64,000 nt of DNA from an uncultured Cyclobacteriaceae bacterium (GCA_947492745.1 CANLOE010000014.1:1-64000); one strand, 5' to 3'; positions 44,422 to 53,572 are shown, counted from the stretch's first letter. Numbers and translations are program-made. Notes: generated by a model from the letters alone, not told the origin.

Positions 44422-47370
44422 TTAAGAGCGACGAGAGGACTTCCATTTGTAAACGATGAAAGCCAGTGGAATCAACAGTAGCAAGCACCAGTAATACCAT
44501 GGTATGGAATAATGCCTATCTGTTTCGAATAGGAGAGGAGCCGTATTGCCACTGATAATGGCCCCTGCCCAAAAGTAAGGATGCAAAAGGTAGGCCTCCT
44601 CTTGTTGGTCGATGTACTCCAGCTTGGCTTTCCTTAGGGCTTCGTCTTTGGGAAGCCCTTCTTTCAATGCCCTGTAAAAGGCTGTCATCAGGATAGAGGT
44701 ACTTCTATCGGGAATCTGCCACAGACCTGTGACCACGCTCTTTGCTCCCGCGTAGGTAAAAGCCCTCGCCAAGCTCATCACCCCTTCACCTTGATTGAAG
44801 TGACCAATGCCCGTATCACAGGCACTCAGCACGATAAGATCGGTACGGAGACTCATATTGTAGACTTCATGGGCATAAAGTACTGCATTTTCACTACTTT
44901 CTGTCATGATATCACTGCTGTCGGAGGTAAATACCAGACTGTTGTACATGGAATTGTTGCTGTCCAGCAGACCGTGGAGAGCCAAGTGCAGCACAGAACA
45001 ATTGCTGGCCTGTTGCAAAAAGGTACTTTTGGTCGCCTCGCTGCCGATATAGGCTTGTCCATCCGTGATGTCGGCAATCCGAAGTACCTCCTCCTTGGCG
45101 AAGGGCAGTTCCCAATACGTACTCCCGCGGTGGTTCATGGAGGATAGAAATAGTGTGTCCCCATAGTCTACTTGGCGAGTACTCAGAACTTGGGAGTTGA
45201 GGTAATCGGCCGCAAAGCCCGACCAATTTTTTCCCTTTGGTCGGGAACTGCTCCCATGTTCTTGTAATTGGCTCCAGTAGGTGGCCGAATGCTGGTAGGA
45301 AATACTATAATCGCGCAGTAAGTAAGGGATTTTTCTAGACTTGTCTTTACTGGGAGGAGCGGAGAGGAGCATTTCAAAAGACAGGTACCATAGCGGTCCA
45401 TCGGGAATCAATACCAAGTGGTTCGTAGCCTTGGTTTTAGGGATATTGTCCAGCGATTCTTTCAGAAGCAAGTAATAGAGCTGATGGGAAGCAAGGGCCA
45501 TGCTGTCCACCGAAACCTTGTTGTCTACATCAAAACCTCTAGTCTTCCTCATCAACTGTCGGTACTTTGACTGGATGAGCGATAGTGAATCCAGCTTATC
45601 GAAATGAATCTTGTCAGGGCCGATATGGATGAGGTAGAGATGCTCTTTCCCATAAAAAAAGCTAATGATATGAGTATCTTTTGCTGAGGAGATCTGTTGT
45701 TGTATATCGGATAGTGAAGGTATGGCTATTTCGTATTTACTTCGGTAGTAACTGGGGTAGTCCTGTTCCAGTTGCTCCATAAGTTGTTGGTATTGTTCCT
45801 GCCAGTAAAAGAGCTTACCACGTTCCTGCTCCTTATTATAGTGTAGTTCGCTGATATGCTTTTTGATTGTTCGTTCCTGCTCTAGTAGGCTGTCGGGCAG
45901 GCCAAATTTGGCCTTACTATCGAGGAAAGCTTCATAGAGCGATAGGGCCTTGTTCTGTTCAAAATAGTGGAAAGCATCTTCCAGATAGGAGTTGGCCCCC
46001 GTACTGCGGTATAGGTGATGTGCCACTGATAGTGCCTCTTCATAGGTGGATTTGCTTTTAGACGATAACAATAATTTGCTCTCCTCCCTTACGTAGGACT
46101 CTCGTGCCTTGCGAAACAGCAGGGAGGCCATAAGGTAGCACCCGTGGGACTGCTGCCATAGTTCGGTATTGTCCTCTTGGCTAGCTGCCTGAAGGGAAAG
46201 GACTTTAGCTTTGAGGGCAGTGATACGAGCGGTATTGGTGTAGTCGTTTACTTGCTCTAAAATAGGATTATCACTAGGGGTTATTGGTTTGAAATCAGGA
46301 ATCAACACGTGTAGGGCACGGTTCAGTAAGTACAGGGCTTCCGGGTAATTTCCCAAATGCATATCCGCACTGGCCGATAGTCGTAATAAATCCGCATGAG
46401 GGGCGCGTCGCTCGGCCAGTTTTTCATTCTCTTCGAACAGCGTGATTGCCTTTTGGGATATTCTTTTCCCTTTTAGATAATGCCCCTGTTCTATGCTCAG
46501 CCGAACCCCGATATTGTATAGGGTTATCAGTTCCTTTTTGTGGATATGGAAAGGTTCTGTCATAACAAAAGCCTTTTTCAAGAAAAGGCTTGCTTTCTCA
46601 TACTGCAACATATCCATGTAGCAAACGGCCATTTTATGATAGGTGTACAATAATCGCTTCTTGCGATTTCTTGAAGTAGAGGCCAAGTATATACCTTCTG
46701 CTTTTTGATAGTAAGTGATGGCATCTGTATAGTGTTTTTTGGATTTTAGAGCCTTCCCGATCAAAGAATAGAAGTCGGCAAAATCATCGCTGTCGGATTT
46801 ATCGTTTTGCTCGATAAGATAGAGAGCCTGAAAATAATAGTGTAAGGCCTGATCATAATCACCCAGTAATCGATAAAAAACACCGATGTTCCGGTTACAG
46901 AGGATGAGCGCCTCGCTGGGAGGTTTTTCTTGTGCCAGAAAAACAGCTCGGGCTTTTTTCATCAGTGATATGCCCTTTTGATAGAGGCCGTCTTTTTCGT
47001 ATAGCGTTGATAGATTGCTCAGGGCATATCCATAAGCGCTACTCTGTGCATTCAAATATTTTTCGGCAGCATGAAATGCCTTTAGGCCATACTCTTCACT
47101 GGTCTGACCGTCGATATCCGAGATAAGGGCAAACCTAGCGTTGAGACTGTTGACATAATACTCATACTGTTCCGAGCGGAGCAGGTAAGGAGCGGCTTTT
47201 TGAAAATAATAAGCGGAGGAGTCTAATAGCCCTTTTTCATAGTGGTCACTGCCTTTTTGAAAATAGTGTATACCGCTGATACTATCCGTATCCGTAGATT
47301 GGCCTAAAGAGGTCCAGGGCATCGAAACCATTAAAAAAAGGGCACTGAGCGAAACATATAAAAAGTGCAT
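44422..47370 (-). CDS. CHAT-domain protein with TPR array and C-terminal membrane anchor
   Basis: This protein of about 982 residues has a signal sequence (MHFLYVSLSALFLMVSMPWT) and a long TPR array (about residues 40-440). A coiled-coil follows, then a CHAT (caspase HetF-associated) domain from about residue 600. The catalytic His lies in SVLHLALHGLLDSNNSMY and the catalytic Cys in LIVLSACDTGIGHFNQGEG, followed by LARAFTYAGAKSVVTGLW. Upstream, HLVLIPDGPLWYLSFEMLL is the usual CHAT entry. A single helix (WYYWCLLLLIPLAFIVYKW) with a basic tail anchors the C-terminus, so the CHAT and TPR parts face the periplasm. CHAT domains are caspase-like proteases. The ATG at 47370 begins the signal; the frame extends 26 codons further upstream without one. 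Substrate and trigger are unknown. Confidence 0.92.
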   Translation of the reverse strand: MHFLYVSLSALFLMVSMPWTSLGQSTDTDSISGIHYFQKGSDHYEKGLLDSSAYYFQKAAPYLLRSEQYEYYVNSLNARFALISDIDGQTSEEYGLKAFHAAEKYLNAQSSAYGYALSNLSTLYEKDGLYQKGISLMKKARAVFLAQEKPPSEALILCNRNIGVFYRLLGDYDQALHYYFQALYLIEQNDKSDSDDFADFYSLIGKALKSKKHYTDAITYYQKAEGIYLASTSRNRKKRLLYTYHKMAVCYMDMLQYEKASLFLKKAFVMTEPFHIHKKELITLYNIGVRLSIEQGHYLKGKRISQKAITLFEENEKLAERRAPHADLLRLSASADMHLGNYPEALYLLNRALHVLIPDFKPITPSDNPILEQVNDYTNTARITALKAKVLSLQAASQEDNTELWQQSHGCYLMASLLFRKARESYVREESKLLLSSKSKSTYEEALSVAHHLYRSTGANSYLEDAFHYFEQNKALSLYEAFLDSKAKFGLPDSLLEQERTIKKHISELHYNKEQERGKLFYWQEQYQQLMEQLEQDYPSYYRSKYEIAIPSLSDIQQQISSAKDTHIISFFYGKEHLYLIHIGPDKIHFDKLDSLSLIQSKYRQLMRKTRGFDVDNKVSVDSMALASHQLYYLLLKESLDNIPKTKATNHLVLIPDGPLWYLSFEMLLSAPPSKDKSRKIPYLLRDYSISYQHSATYWSQLQEHGSSSRPKGKNWSGFAADYLNSQVLSTRQVDYGDTLFLSSMNHRGSTYWELPFAKEEVLRIADITDGQAYIGSEATKSTFLQQASNCSVLHLALHGLLDSNNSMYNSLVFTSDSSDIMTESSENAVLYAHEVYNMSLRTDLIVLSACDTGIGHFNQGEGVMSLARAFTYAGAKSVVTGLWQIPDRSTSILMTAFYRALKEGLPKDEALRKAKLEYIDQQEEAYLLHPYFWAGAIISGNTAPLLFETDRHYSIPWYYWCLLLLIPLAFIVYKWKSSRRS

Positions 47371-47485
47371 ACTGCGAACCGATAGGGAAAACTGATTTTG
47401 ACAGTAAGATGCATCTTTTAATGTACAAAAGAAAGCCCTTTGGGGCAATAGGAATCAGGACCTTCTTTTGTGGATTTTCCATTAT

Positions 47486-47650
47486 CCCAAAATGTTCGTT
47501 GGAACTTCGTCATGAGGACTTAAATGGCAATACATCAGGGTGTTTTCTTGGATTCAGCGTAGCACCGCTACGGTGAATTCAAAAAACGCATTCATTTACT
47601 GATTTGAAGCCAGTTAAGTTCGGAATAGATTTTCTAATGGACATTTTGGG
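47486..47650. repeat. Family A element A9 (165 bp), duplication ATTAT
   Basis: Both ends are of the CCCAAAATG type. ATTAT lies at 47481-47485 and 47651-47655. It falls between the CHAT gene and the stop of the next gene (eight bases from it). Confidence 0.92.
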
Positions 47651-47658
47651 ATTATGGG

Positions 47659-48882
47659 TTATTCGACCCATAAGCGTTCTCTTCCCGTTTGTGACCCTAG
47701 TTGCCATTGTATATAGTAAAGCCCCTTAGCGAGGTGATGGACGGGAATCAGCTCCCGATTGCTTACTTCGGTCTTGATGGGTACCTGTCTGCCTTGAGTG
47801 GTATAAAGGAGCACATGGGCTTTTTCGTTCGTAGATCCTGACCAGTACAAGGTAAAACTCCCGGATGTAGGATTCGATGCTATGGACAACTCCATGTTTC
47901 CGTCCCGTTGCTTATGGGCCTCTTTTAGCGTAATTAGTTCCGTTGGTAGGGTAGGTAGGGCTTTAATGGGCGCATCCGGACTATTTTGTTTATCGCAGAG
48001 CCGAATGGAGAATTCTGCAGTACCTATGTGCAAGGTACCGGTACCATTACCATAACCGTAAGTCGTGAAAATAATGGTAACTGAATCACCACTGAGATGT
48101 GAATATAAGGGGATGTCAAAAATTATGTTGACATTGCCTAGCGAAAGGTTTGTCAAAGGGGGGTGAATGGGATTGAAGTTTGCGCGGGTGAAAGTGTACC
48201 TATTCGAGTTATGTAAAGGAATATTGTTCTGCCTTGGTCCGACTACATCTACATTTACCATTATTCGAGAATAATTTCGAAAACCATGCTTTAAGTATAG
48301 GTCAAAAGATTTGTTGAAATTGATATTGTCGGAGAAGCAATCAGAAGGCCGGGTATTCTCATTATTACTATAAGGACTGTCATCATCATCCAGTGCCACT
48401 TGAAAGGGATTATTTTTAAATTCGGCATCAGATATCCCTATGATAGTGTTGTCGTCCGATACTCCTATAGGGTTGTTGCTCAGTGCTATTTGCACTTTAT
48501 AGCTTTCGGTCCATACCATTCCTAAAGGTAGGGCGATGCTATCGAGGTGGATATTTCTCAAAGTGACTGTATCCAGTACCACCTCAGTAATTTCAAGGTT
48601 ATCATTCTGATTGAAATCGACCCAAACTTTCCAATAGAGCTTGGGAAGTTGTTCCGGATTTTCCGCCTTGAGTGAAATGGAGGCCTGCTGACCTGGGACA
48701 AAGGGGAAGGGACTCGTCGACCCATTGATTTTCACTTCCGCAATGGCAAGCGGCACCGAATTTACGTTTACCTTTTTAAGACCTGCATGTGCATTGTCCT
48801 TTAGGCCTTGGGCAAAAGAAGACGATACTATCATCTGCAATACAAAATAGGCGTAGAGTAATAAAAATTTATTAGATTTCAT
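47659..48882 (-). CDS. T9SS-exported protein with GEVED-like domain
   Basis: This 407-residue protein has a Sec signal (MKSNKFLLLYAYFVLQMIVS...FAQ). The region PKLYWKVWVDFNQNDNLEI followed by ALPLGMVWTESYKVQIALS resembles a GEVED domain, which is common in Bacteroidota adhesins. A central beta domain is not recognised. The last 75 residues (SIASNPTSGSFTLYWSG to AKGLYYIQWQL) form a type A T9SS sorting domain. It is presumably displayed or secreted. It is the middle of three minus-strand secreted-protein genes (44.4-51.5 kb), but large spacers make a single operon doubtful. Confidence 0.85.
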   Translation of the reverse strand: MKSNKFLLLYAYFVLQMIVSSSFAQGLKDNAHAGLKKVNVNSVPLAIAEVKINGSTSPFPFVPGQQASISLKAENPEQLPKLYWKVWVDFNQNDNLEITEVVLDTVTLRNIHLDSIALPLGMVWTESYKVQIALSNNPIGVSDDNTIIGISDAEFKNNPFQVALDDDDSPYSNNENTRPSDCFSDNINFNKSFDLYLKHGFRNYSRIMVNVDVVGPRQNNIPLHNSNRYTFTRANFNPIHPPLTNLSLGNVNIIFDIPLYSHLSGDSVTIIFTTYGYGNGTGTLHIGTAEFSIRLCDKQNSPDAPIKALPTLPTELITLKEAHKQRDGNMELSIASNPTSGSFTLYWSGSTNEKAHVLLYTTQGRQVPIKTEVSNRELIPVHHLAKGLYYIQWQLGSQTGRERLWVE

Positions 48883-48970
48883 TTTGTTTATAATTTTTAG
48901 GATTATATTTTAGTGAAGCCTAAAAATAGTAGATAATAATAGTCACTTATTATCAGTTGGATTTTAGTTA

Positions 48971-49008
48971 GTACCTCTTGGGTCGCCTCCCAAGAGGTAC
49001 TTTTTTTT
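48971..49008 (+). terminator. Strong plus-strand terminator without an upstream plus gene
   Basis: A perfect 12-bp stem GTACCTCTTGGG / CCCAAGAGGTAC is followed by TTTTTTTT. No plus-strand gene ends nearby: upstream lies the start of a minus-strand gene. It could end an antisense transcript, or form a 5' leader hairpin for the minus gene. Confidence 0.75.
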
Positions 49009-49291
49009 AACAAATAAGGGTTTAGCGACTGTTTTCGCAACTATTTTTTGAACCTGTTCTCGCCAGTTTTGGAGAGGACCGAGTGTGCAGATAATGCCCT
49101 CATGGCATCCATGTCGAAGGGACTGGTCTACCTCGTAGGAAATCAACAAAAGACAGTAGTGCTACCTGTGAAAATTTCAAGGAAATTATTTACCAAAAGA
49201 TTACCTGCAGCAATGAACGTGATGTGGAAAACAAAAGCTTGAGATGAACATCGCTCCTGCGAATCCCATATGCCCCTTGAAAATCGTTAAA

Positions 49292-49580
49292 CCCAGATCA
49301 TACGTCGTTACTTCGTAGCGAGGGTTTATACTCAAACGCAATTGTTTTGGGACAGATTGAAGACTGTTGTGAAGGCACTGTTCCGCCCGGAACGACCCTA
49401 ATGACCAATCCACTAATGAAATTTTACCAATACAGGATTTTCCCCTTTTACCGAACCCCAAATTTCCCATTTCACTTTTTCTTGAGTATAAATAGCAATA
49501 CATCAGGAAGTTTTATTGGATTTGGCATAGCACTGCTATGGTGAATTCAAAAAACGTAGTGCAACGACCGGTTTGCAGCT
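49292..49580. repeat. Family A element A10, split by D3 and lacking its right end
   Basis: The left end CCCAGATCATACGTCG follows TTAAA. After D3 the A sequence resumes at AATAGCAATACATCAGG and runs through GGCATAGCACTGCTATGG to GACCGGTTTGCAGCT, where it stops short. Confidence 0.85.
49329..49488. repeat. Family D element, copy D3 (160 bp), TA duplication
   Basis: The ends are TACTCAAACGCAATTG and TTTTTCTTGAGTA. TA occurs on both sides. Other A copies show the empty site GGGTTTAAATAGC, so the insertion and its two-base target duplication can be read directly. TA duplication is typical of IS630/Tc1-mariner transposases, which is an inference for this element. Confidence 0.9.
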
Positions 49581-49592
49581 CAAAACAGTCGC

Positions 49593-49953
49593 TGAGTACT
49601 CGATATTCTTATTCGATGACCTTACAATCCGCCAGATTGGTACAGCTCTGCTTAAGGGAGATGGGGTCATGCCCCGTTTTGGTATCGCTGATGGGGGCGG
49701 GCAGCGCCCCTCCACGAAATCTTCGAAGTACTGGAGTGTCCCATTGCGTAACGAAACTGGAAACGCGCAATGTTTCCAAAGGTTTCTTATTTCTGTTGTT
49801 TATGCTTTTCATAATATTGTTTTTTTTATCATAGGTATGATGATTGTCCATCCCTGCGGATTAGCTGATGGTAAGGCTTTTCCTGATAAATGGGGATGGG
49901 TAAGTACGCCCTATCGCTATACTGCGAAAGGACGTACTTAATTTTTTGGGACA
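49593..49953. other. Non-coding
   Basis: Frames on both strands overlap, with no recognisable family. No terminator or promoter was identified. Confidence 0.35.
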
Positions 49954-51483
49954 TTATTCGATAAGGGTGCGTATACTTCTTATCGTTCCGTTTGCATTTT
50001 GAACCTTTAGGGTATAAAAGCCCTTTTTCAAAGTAGGTAGATCTAAAGAAACCTTGGACTTTGCTACGGGTGCTTCGTATCGGTATACCAGATTTGGCCC
50101 ATCATATACCCCTACCGATTGTATGGCACCTTTTTCCAAAGAGAGTTGTATGTGTCCATCGCTCGGAGTGGGAAATATCTTCAGTACTTCATCCGTGAGT
50201 CCTTCTTCTTGTCTCTCAGGTGCGGGGCCTATGGGGTCTACCGGGTCGCCCGGGTTGACGAAGACAAATACCCGTACTTTTTTGCAAATCTGAAAACTAC
50301 AGCACTTGCGCTGTTTCGGGTCATAGTAGAAGACAGTCAGGCAGACATCATATACCCCATTGGCCGTATAGCTATGTTGAGCATCCTGTCCGGTAGCTGT
50401 GGTGCCATCACCAAAGTCCCAGTAATAGCCCAGCGTGATGCCCGATAAGGGAAATCCGGAAAGGTTGATTTCATTGAAGGTATACGTGGGAGAGAGTCTA
50501 CTTCTGGGACGTATGGTGAAGTCCGCCTTGGGAAGTAATTCACAAGGGTCGACAGGACGTTGCACCCGTATTGCCTTACAGATTCTTCTGGTACAGCACT
50601 CTTTGCCATTAGTGGCCCACACGGTCAGGCATACTTCATACTCACCACTAGCGATATAAGTATGGCTTGTATTTTGACCACTGCCCGTAGTGCCATCGCC
50701 AAAGTCCCATTGTACACCCAAAACCTGAAAGTATGGACTGTTGGGATAATTGCCATTGGCCTGAAAATCGACTCCGAAAGGAGTGATATTATACTCTAGG
50801 TCCAGATCGAAATCGCAAGGAGGTCTACAAGAGCCAAAGTAGATATCATCGATACCATAGTCATAGCCGATTTCCCCAAAATTGTTCAGCTGGCGGAGGC
50901 TAATGGTCACTGGGCCACTGGTATCGCCTCGTCTTTGCCATTGTGTACAGAACTGTTCCCAAGCCGTACTGTTACTGGGCACAAAAGTAGGACTTACAGC
51001 TACTCCATTCACAAAAAGCCCTAAGCTCAAAGGAAAGTTGCTACTGGAAAACCGAGGTTGTACCCAGAAAGAGAAATTATAGATTTGGCCACCCGTCACG
51101 CTAAGGGTCTGCTCCCATATCGTATTACCGGTAGTGGCTGTTCTGGGACCATCTACAATTAGGTAGCTTCCGGTACTGTCCCCTAGGGTATGGTCGAAGA
51201 GGGTGCCGGGAAATAGGGAGCACTTGTCTCTAGGAATAGCGGATACATAATAGGATTCCTGAATACAACCCAGCTGATAGGGTAGGTCGGAGCCGAAGCC
51301 TGTATTTCCCGCACTGAAATCGCCATTGCTGACAAGGTTGTTCGTCGGATCGCAATTACAGGCATTCTGTGCTTGTACTGTAGTACAGATAAAGGACATT
51401 AGTAGCAGAGCCCAAAATAAATAGGCAGACTGCCACGATTTTTTTTGATTGGGAACCGTATTCCCATAGATTTGATTTTTCAT
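49954..51483 (-). CDS. T9SS-exported PKD-domain protein
   Basis: This is a 509-residue protein with a signal at about residues 18-38 (AYLFWALLLMSFICTTVQAQ). The N-terminal third is a carbohydrate-binding-like beta domain (LVSNGDFSAGNTGFGSD, IWEQTLSVTGGQIYNFSFWV, YDYGIDDIYFGSC). Two PKD domains follow with VQWDFGDGTTGSGQNTSHTY and YYWDFGDGTTATGQDAQHSY, each ending in a CCxxxICK cysteine motif. The C-terminus (LKIFPTPSDGHIQLSLEKG to KKGFYTLKVQNANG) is a type A sorting domain. The protein is likely a surface adhesin or structural component. It is divergent from the sigma factor gene across 200 bases. Confidence 0.92.
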   Translation of the reverse strand: MKNQIYGNTVPNQKKSWQSAYLFWALLLMSFICTTVQAQNACNCDPTNNLVSNGDFSAGNTGFGSDLPYQLGCIQESYYVSAIPRDKCSLFPGTLFDHTLGDSTGSYLIVDGPRTATTGNTIWEQTLSVTGGQIYNFSFWVQPRFSSSNFPLSLGLFVNGVAVSPTFVPSNSTAWEQFCTQWQRRGDTSGPVTISLRQLNNFGEIGYDYGIDDIYFGSCRPPCDFDLDLEYNITPFGVDFQANGNYPNSPYFQVLGVQWDFGDGTTGSGQNTSHTYIASGEYEVCLTVWATNGKECCTRRICKAIRVQRPVDPCELLPKADFTIRPRSRLSPTYTFNEINLSGFPLSGITLGYYWDFGDGTTATGQDAQHSYTANGVYDVCLTVFYYDPKQRKCCSFQICKKVRVFVFVNPGDPVDPIGPAPERQEEGLTDEVLKIFPTPSDGHIQLSLEKGAIQSVGVYDGPNLVYRYEAPVAKSKVSLDLPTLKKGFYTLKVQNANGTIRSIRTLIE

Positions 51484-51684
51484 GATTTTGAGTTCGGATA
51501 AGAGGTGTATAATGTTTGTTTACTAAGGGGGTATATATTGGCGCCAATCCTCCTCTTGTTTTCTTCAAGAGAGATAAGTGTCCCATTTTTCCCTGCCGTC
51601 GGGAAGTTTTTATATTTTATTTTTTTTCGGGAAAATCGTGCAACTTGTAACTATAGATACATAGGGCTTTAACTTAGATAGTGT

Positions 51685-52224
51685 TTGAAGACAGTAAGAT
51701 TCAGTTATGGGAAGTTAGCGGATGCTTATTCCTCATCCGATGAGGCACTGCTGAGGCAGTTATACCTTCCCTGTCATCATGATTTGATGTTGTACTGTTT
51801 GGGTAAGTTCAAAGATGCTGCACTGGCCGAGGATGCGGCTTCCGAGACGCTCCATCAGTTGCTGGAACATCCCGACCCCAGCGCCATTCCTAACTTAAAG
51901 GCATGGCTACTGACTGTGGCGAAAAATGCCTGTCTCAAGGTCATTACGACGAGACAGCGGAGAACGGGGATACTGGCCCGTATCAGGGACCGCTTCGATG
52001 GGCTGCAAATGGCTGAGGGAGAAAGTAAGTTGCAGGAGGAAAGTCTGCACCGGGCCTGCAAACGAATACTGGGCAATCGGGATTATCAGATTTTCATCGC
52101 CCAGCAACAAGGCTATAATGATATGGAAATCGCTACGCAGCTGGGCATCAGTGCAAAGACGGTCGCCAATCGTAAATCCATGATCAAAAAAGAACTACAG
52201 GAGAAATTACGCAATTATCAATAG
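51685..52224 (+). CDS. ECF-type RNA polymerase sigma factor
   Basis: This is a 179-residue sigma-70-like factor. Region 2 runs through LYLPCHHDLMLYCLGKFKDA and LAEDAASETLHQLLEH. Region 4 is LHRACKRILGNRDYQIFIAQ then MEIATQLGISAKTVANRKSM, a helix-turn-helix that binds the -35/-33 element. No ATG is available near the family N-terminus in this frame, so a TTG start at 51685 is chosen; an in-frame stop lies just upstream. It is followed nine bases later by a single-pass membrane protein, the usual place for an anti-sigma factor. Targets may include the adjacent secreted proteins, but no shared promoter was identified. Confidence 0.88.
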   Translation: MKTVRFSYGKLADAYSSSDEALLRQLYLPCHHDLMLYCLGKFKDAALAEDAASETLHQLLEHPDPSAIPNLKAWLLTVAKNACLKVITTRQRRTGILARIRDRFDGLQMAEGESKLQEESLHRACKRILGNRDYQIFIAQQQGYNDMEIATQLGISAKTVANRKSMIKKELQEKLRNYQ

Positions 52225-52233
52225 TGGAGAATA

Positions 52234-53016
52234 ATGAAAAATACCCCTCAATACGATATAGATACCCTGAAGGCATTCGTACAAGGAACGCTGAGCGAAC
52301 AGCTGGCGCAAGAGATAGCCACTCAAGAGAAAGAATCCGAAAACTTAGCGGCCAAGATTGCGGGAATCAGGTTCACACTGGGAGAAAACCGTGATGAACC
52401 CATAGAGGCCTATTTAGGAAGAACAGAGCGACAGCAGCAGCTTATCATCGAAAAACACTTTGCCACCAAAAGAAAGGACTATCGACAAAAGCAATGGAGC
52501 GTGGCGGCAGCCGTAGCAGTGTTGATAGGGGTTGGCTTATGGGGTGCTTTTTTTGGCTTCAGGGACGCATCGCCCCGCAAACTGGCGATAGCTCATCTGA
52601 CGCAACCCTATGCAATAAGAGAATATAACAATAGAGGGGCCAAGTCTCCGAACAAACTGGAAAAAGAATGGCATCAAGCTTATAGAGATGGACAATATGA
52701 TAGAGTTGTCGAACTGCTTGGCCCGCAAGTAGAACGGGGTGAAGAAGCATCCTTCTATTTCGGAAGTACGCTGCTTTATTTAGAGTATCCCCGTAGGGCT
52801 ATTCCTCCGCTGGAGAAGGTCCTACAAACGGGAAATCCCGAAGGTTATGAAGAGAATGCGCGCTGGTACTTGGCGATAGCATATTTGCTGGACAATGACC
52901 CGGACTCCGCTGTACCTTTGTTGAGAGAGATTGTGGAAAAAAATCGCCATTATAAGCAAAAGGCCGCCATGAAGCTACTTAAGGAATTACCCTCCGGCGA
53001 ACGGGAACAAGAATAG
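52234..53016 (+). CDS. Putative anti-sigma factor with periplasmic TPR-like domain
   Basis: This is a 260-residue protein. The N-terminal 85 residues are cytoplasmic and helical (YDIDTLKAFVQGTLSEQLAQ), like anti-sigma domains. One membrane helix follows (WSVAAAVAVLIGVGLWGAFFG), then an extracytoplasmic part with two or three TPR-like helical hairpins (QAYRDGQYDRVVELLGPQVE, ARWYLAIAYLLDNDPDSAVP). Its position directly after an ECF sigma gene supports the anti-sigma role. No zinc (ZAS) HxxxCxxC motif is present. The TPR part could sense a periplasmic or envelope signal, possibly together with the TPR-CHAT protein encoded nearby. That link is inference. Confidence 0.75.
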   Translation: MKNTPQYDIDTLKAFVQGTLSEQLAQEIATQEKESENLAAKIAGIRFTLGENRDEPIEAYLGRTERQQQLIIEKHFATKRKDYRQKQWSVAAAVAVLIGVGLWGAFFGFRDASPRKLAIAHLTQPYAIREYNNRGAKSPNKLEKEWHQAYRDGQYDRVVELLGPQVERGEEASFYFGSTLLYLEYPRRAIPPLEKVLQTGNPEGYEENARWYLAIAYLLDNDPDSAVPLLREIVEKNRHYKQKAAMKLLKELPSGEREQE

Positions 53017-53161
53017 CTACGCTGGAGCATTTGCTTGAATATGAGTTGGCTGCACATGTCTTTATCCTGACAAAGGATGAAAAACCGAGGGTATGGACCA
53101 ACAATGGGACGATAAATGCAGTATTGTCTAGTATAACATGTCAAGGACTTTATACCGCATT

Positions 53162-53572
53162 ATGAAAGAACGACTCAAGAATCACTTTTTTTTTGTAGCC
53201 ATACTGGTTTTTGCCCTTCCTTTTACGGGGAAGGCGCAGGATAACGATGCTAAGCTGATAGCCGTGAGATTCCACGCCGACTGGTGCCGTACCTGCAAGG
53301 CCATGGCTCCTGCTTTTGACAACTTGGAATCGGTCATGGACAATAGCTCCATCCGATTTGTAAAGTTGGACTTTACGGATAAACAGACCGAAGTACGGAC
53401 GCAAAAGACCATAGATGAACTCGGTCTGGATACAGTGGTGAGAAACTATACGGGAACAGGATTTATCCTTATCGTTGATAACGAGACGAAAAAGGTGAGG
53501 GAAATATTGAACAAAAAGCACAGTAGGGAACAGATGGAAGGTATCGTTGGCCGGCTTCTCAAGGAAAGCTGA
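53162..53572 (+). CDS. Secreted thioredoxin-fold protein
   Basis: This 136-residue protein has a Sec signal (MKERLKNHFFFVAILVFALP...GKAQ) and a thioredoxin fold. The redox motif is FHADWCRTCKAMAPAFDNL (CxxC = CRTC). The central strand FVKLDFTDKQTEVRTQ and the late FILIVDNETKKV follow, where the usual cis-Pro is replaced by Thr-Gly-Thr-Gly, which may weaken activity. It acts in periplasmic thiol chemistry or as a reductant. The ATG at 53162 begins the signal. It is 145 bases after the putative anti-sigma gene. Confidence 0.88.
   Translation: MKERLKNHFFFVAILVFALPFTGKAQDNDAKLIAVRFHADWCRTCKAMAPAFDNLESVMDNSSIRFVKLDFTDKQTEVRTQKTIDELGLDTVVRNYTGTGFILIVDNETKKVREILNKKHSREQMEGIVGRLLKES

Larger units (their letters stand above)
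49025..49592. repeat. Family E element E4 carrying nested elements
   Basis: The left end is GCGACTGTTTTCGC (preceded by TTA) and the right end CAAAACAGTCGC (followed by TGA). Inside lie an E5-like block (AAGCTTGAGATGAACATCG, 49229-49247), then A10 containing D3. The A10 right end is lost where E resumes at 49581. Confidence 0.65.

Noticed and set aside
4293-49580. The many repeats as a possible CRISPR array
   Set aside because: Copies are dispersed, 127-232 bp long, in both orientations and flanked by target duplications; there is no regular repeat-spacer pattern and no cas gene.
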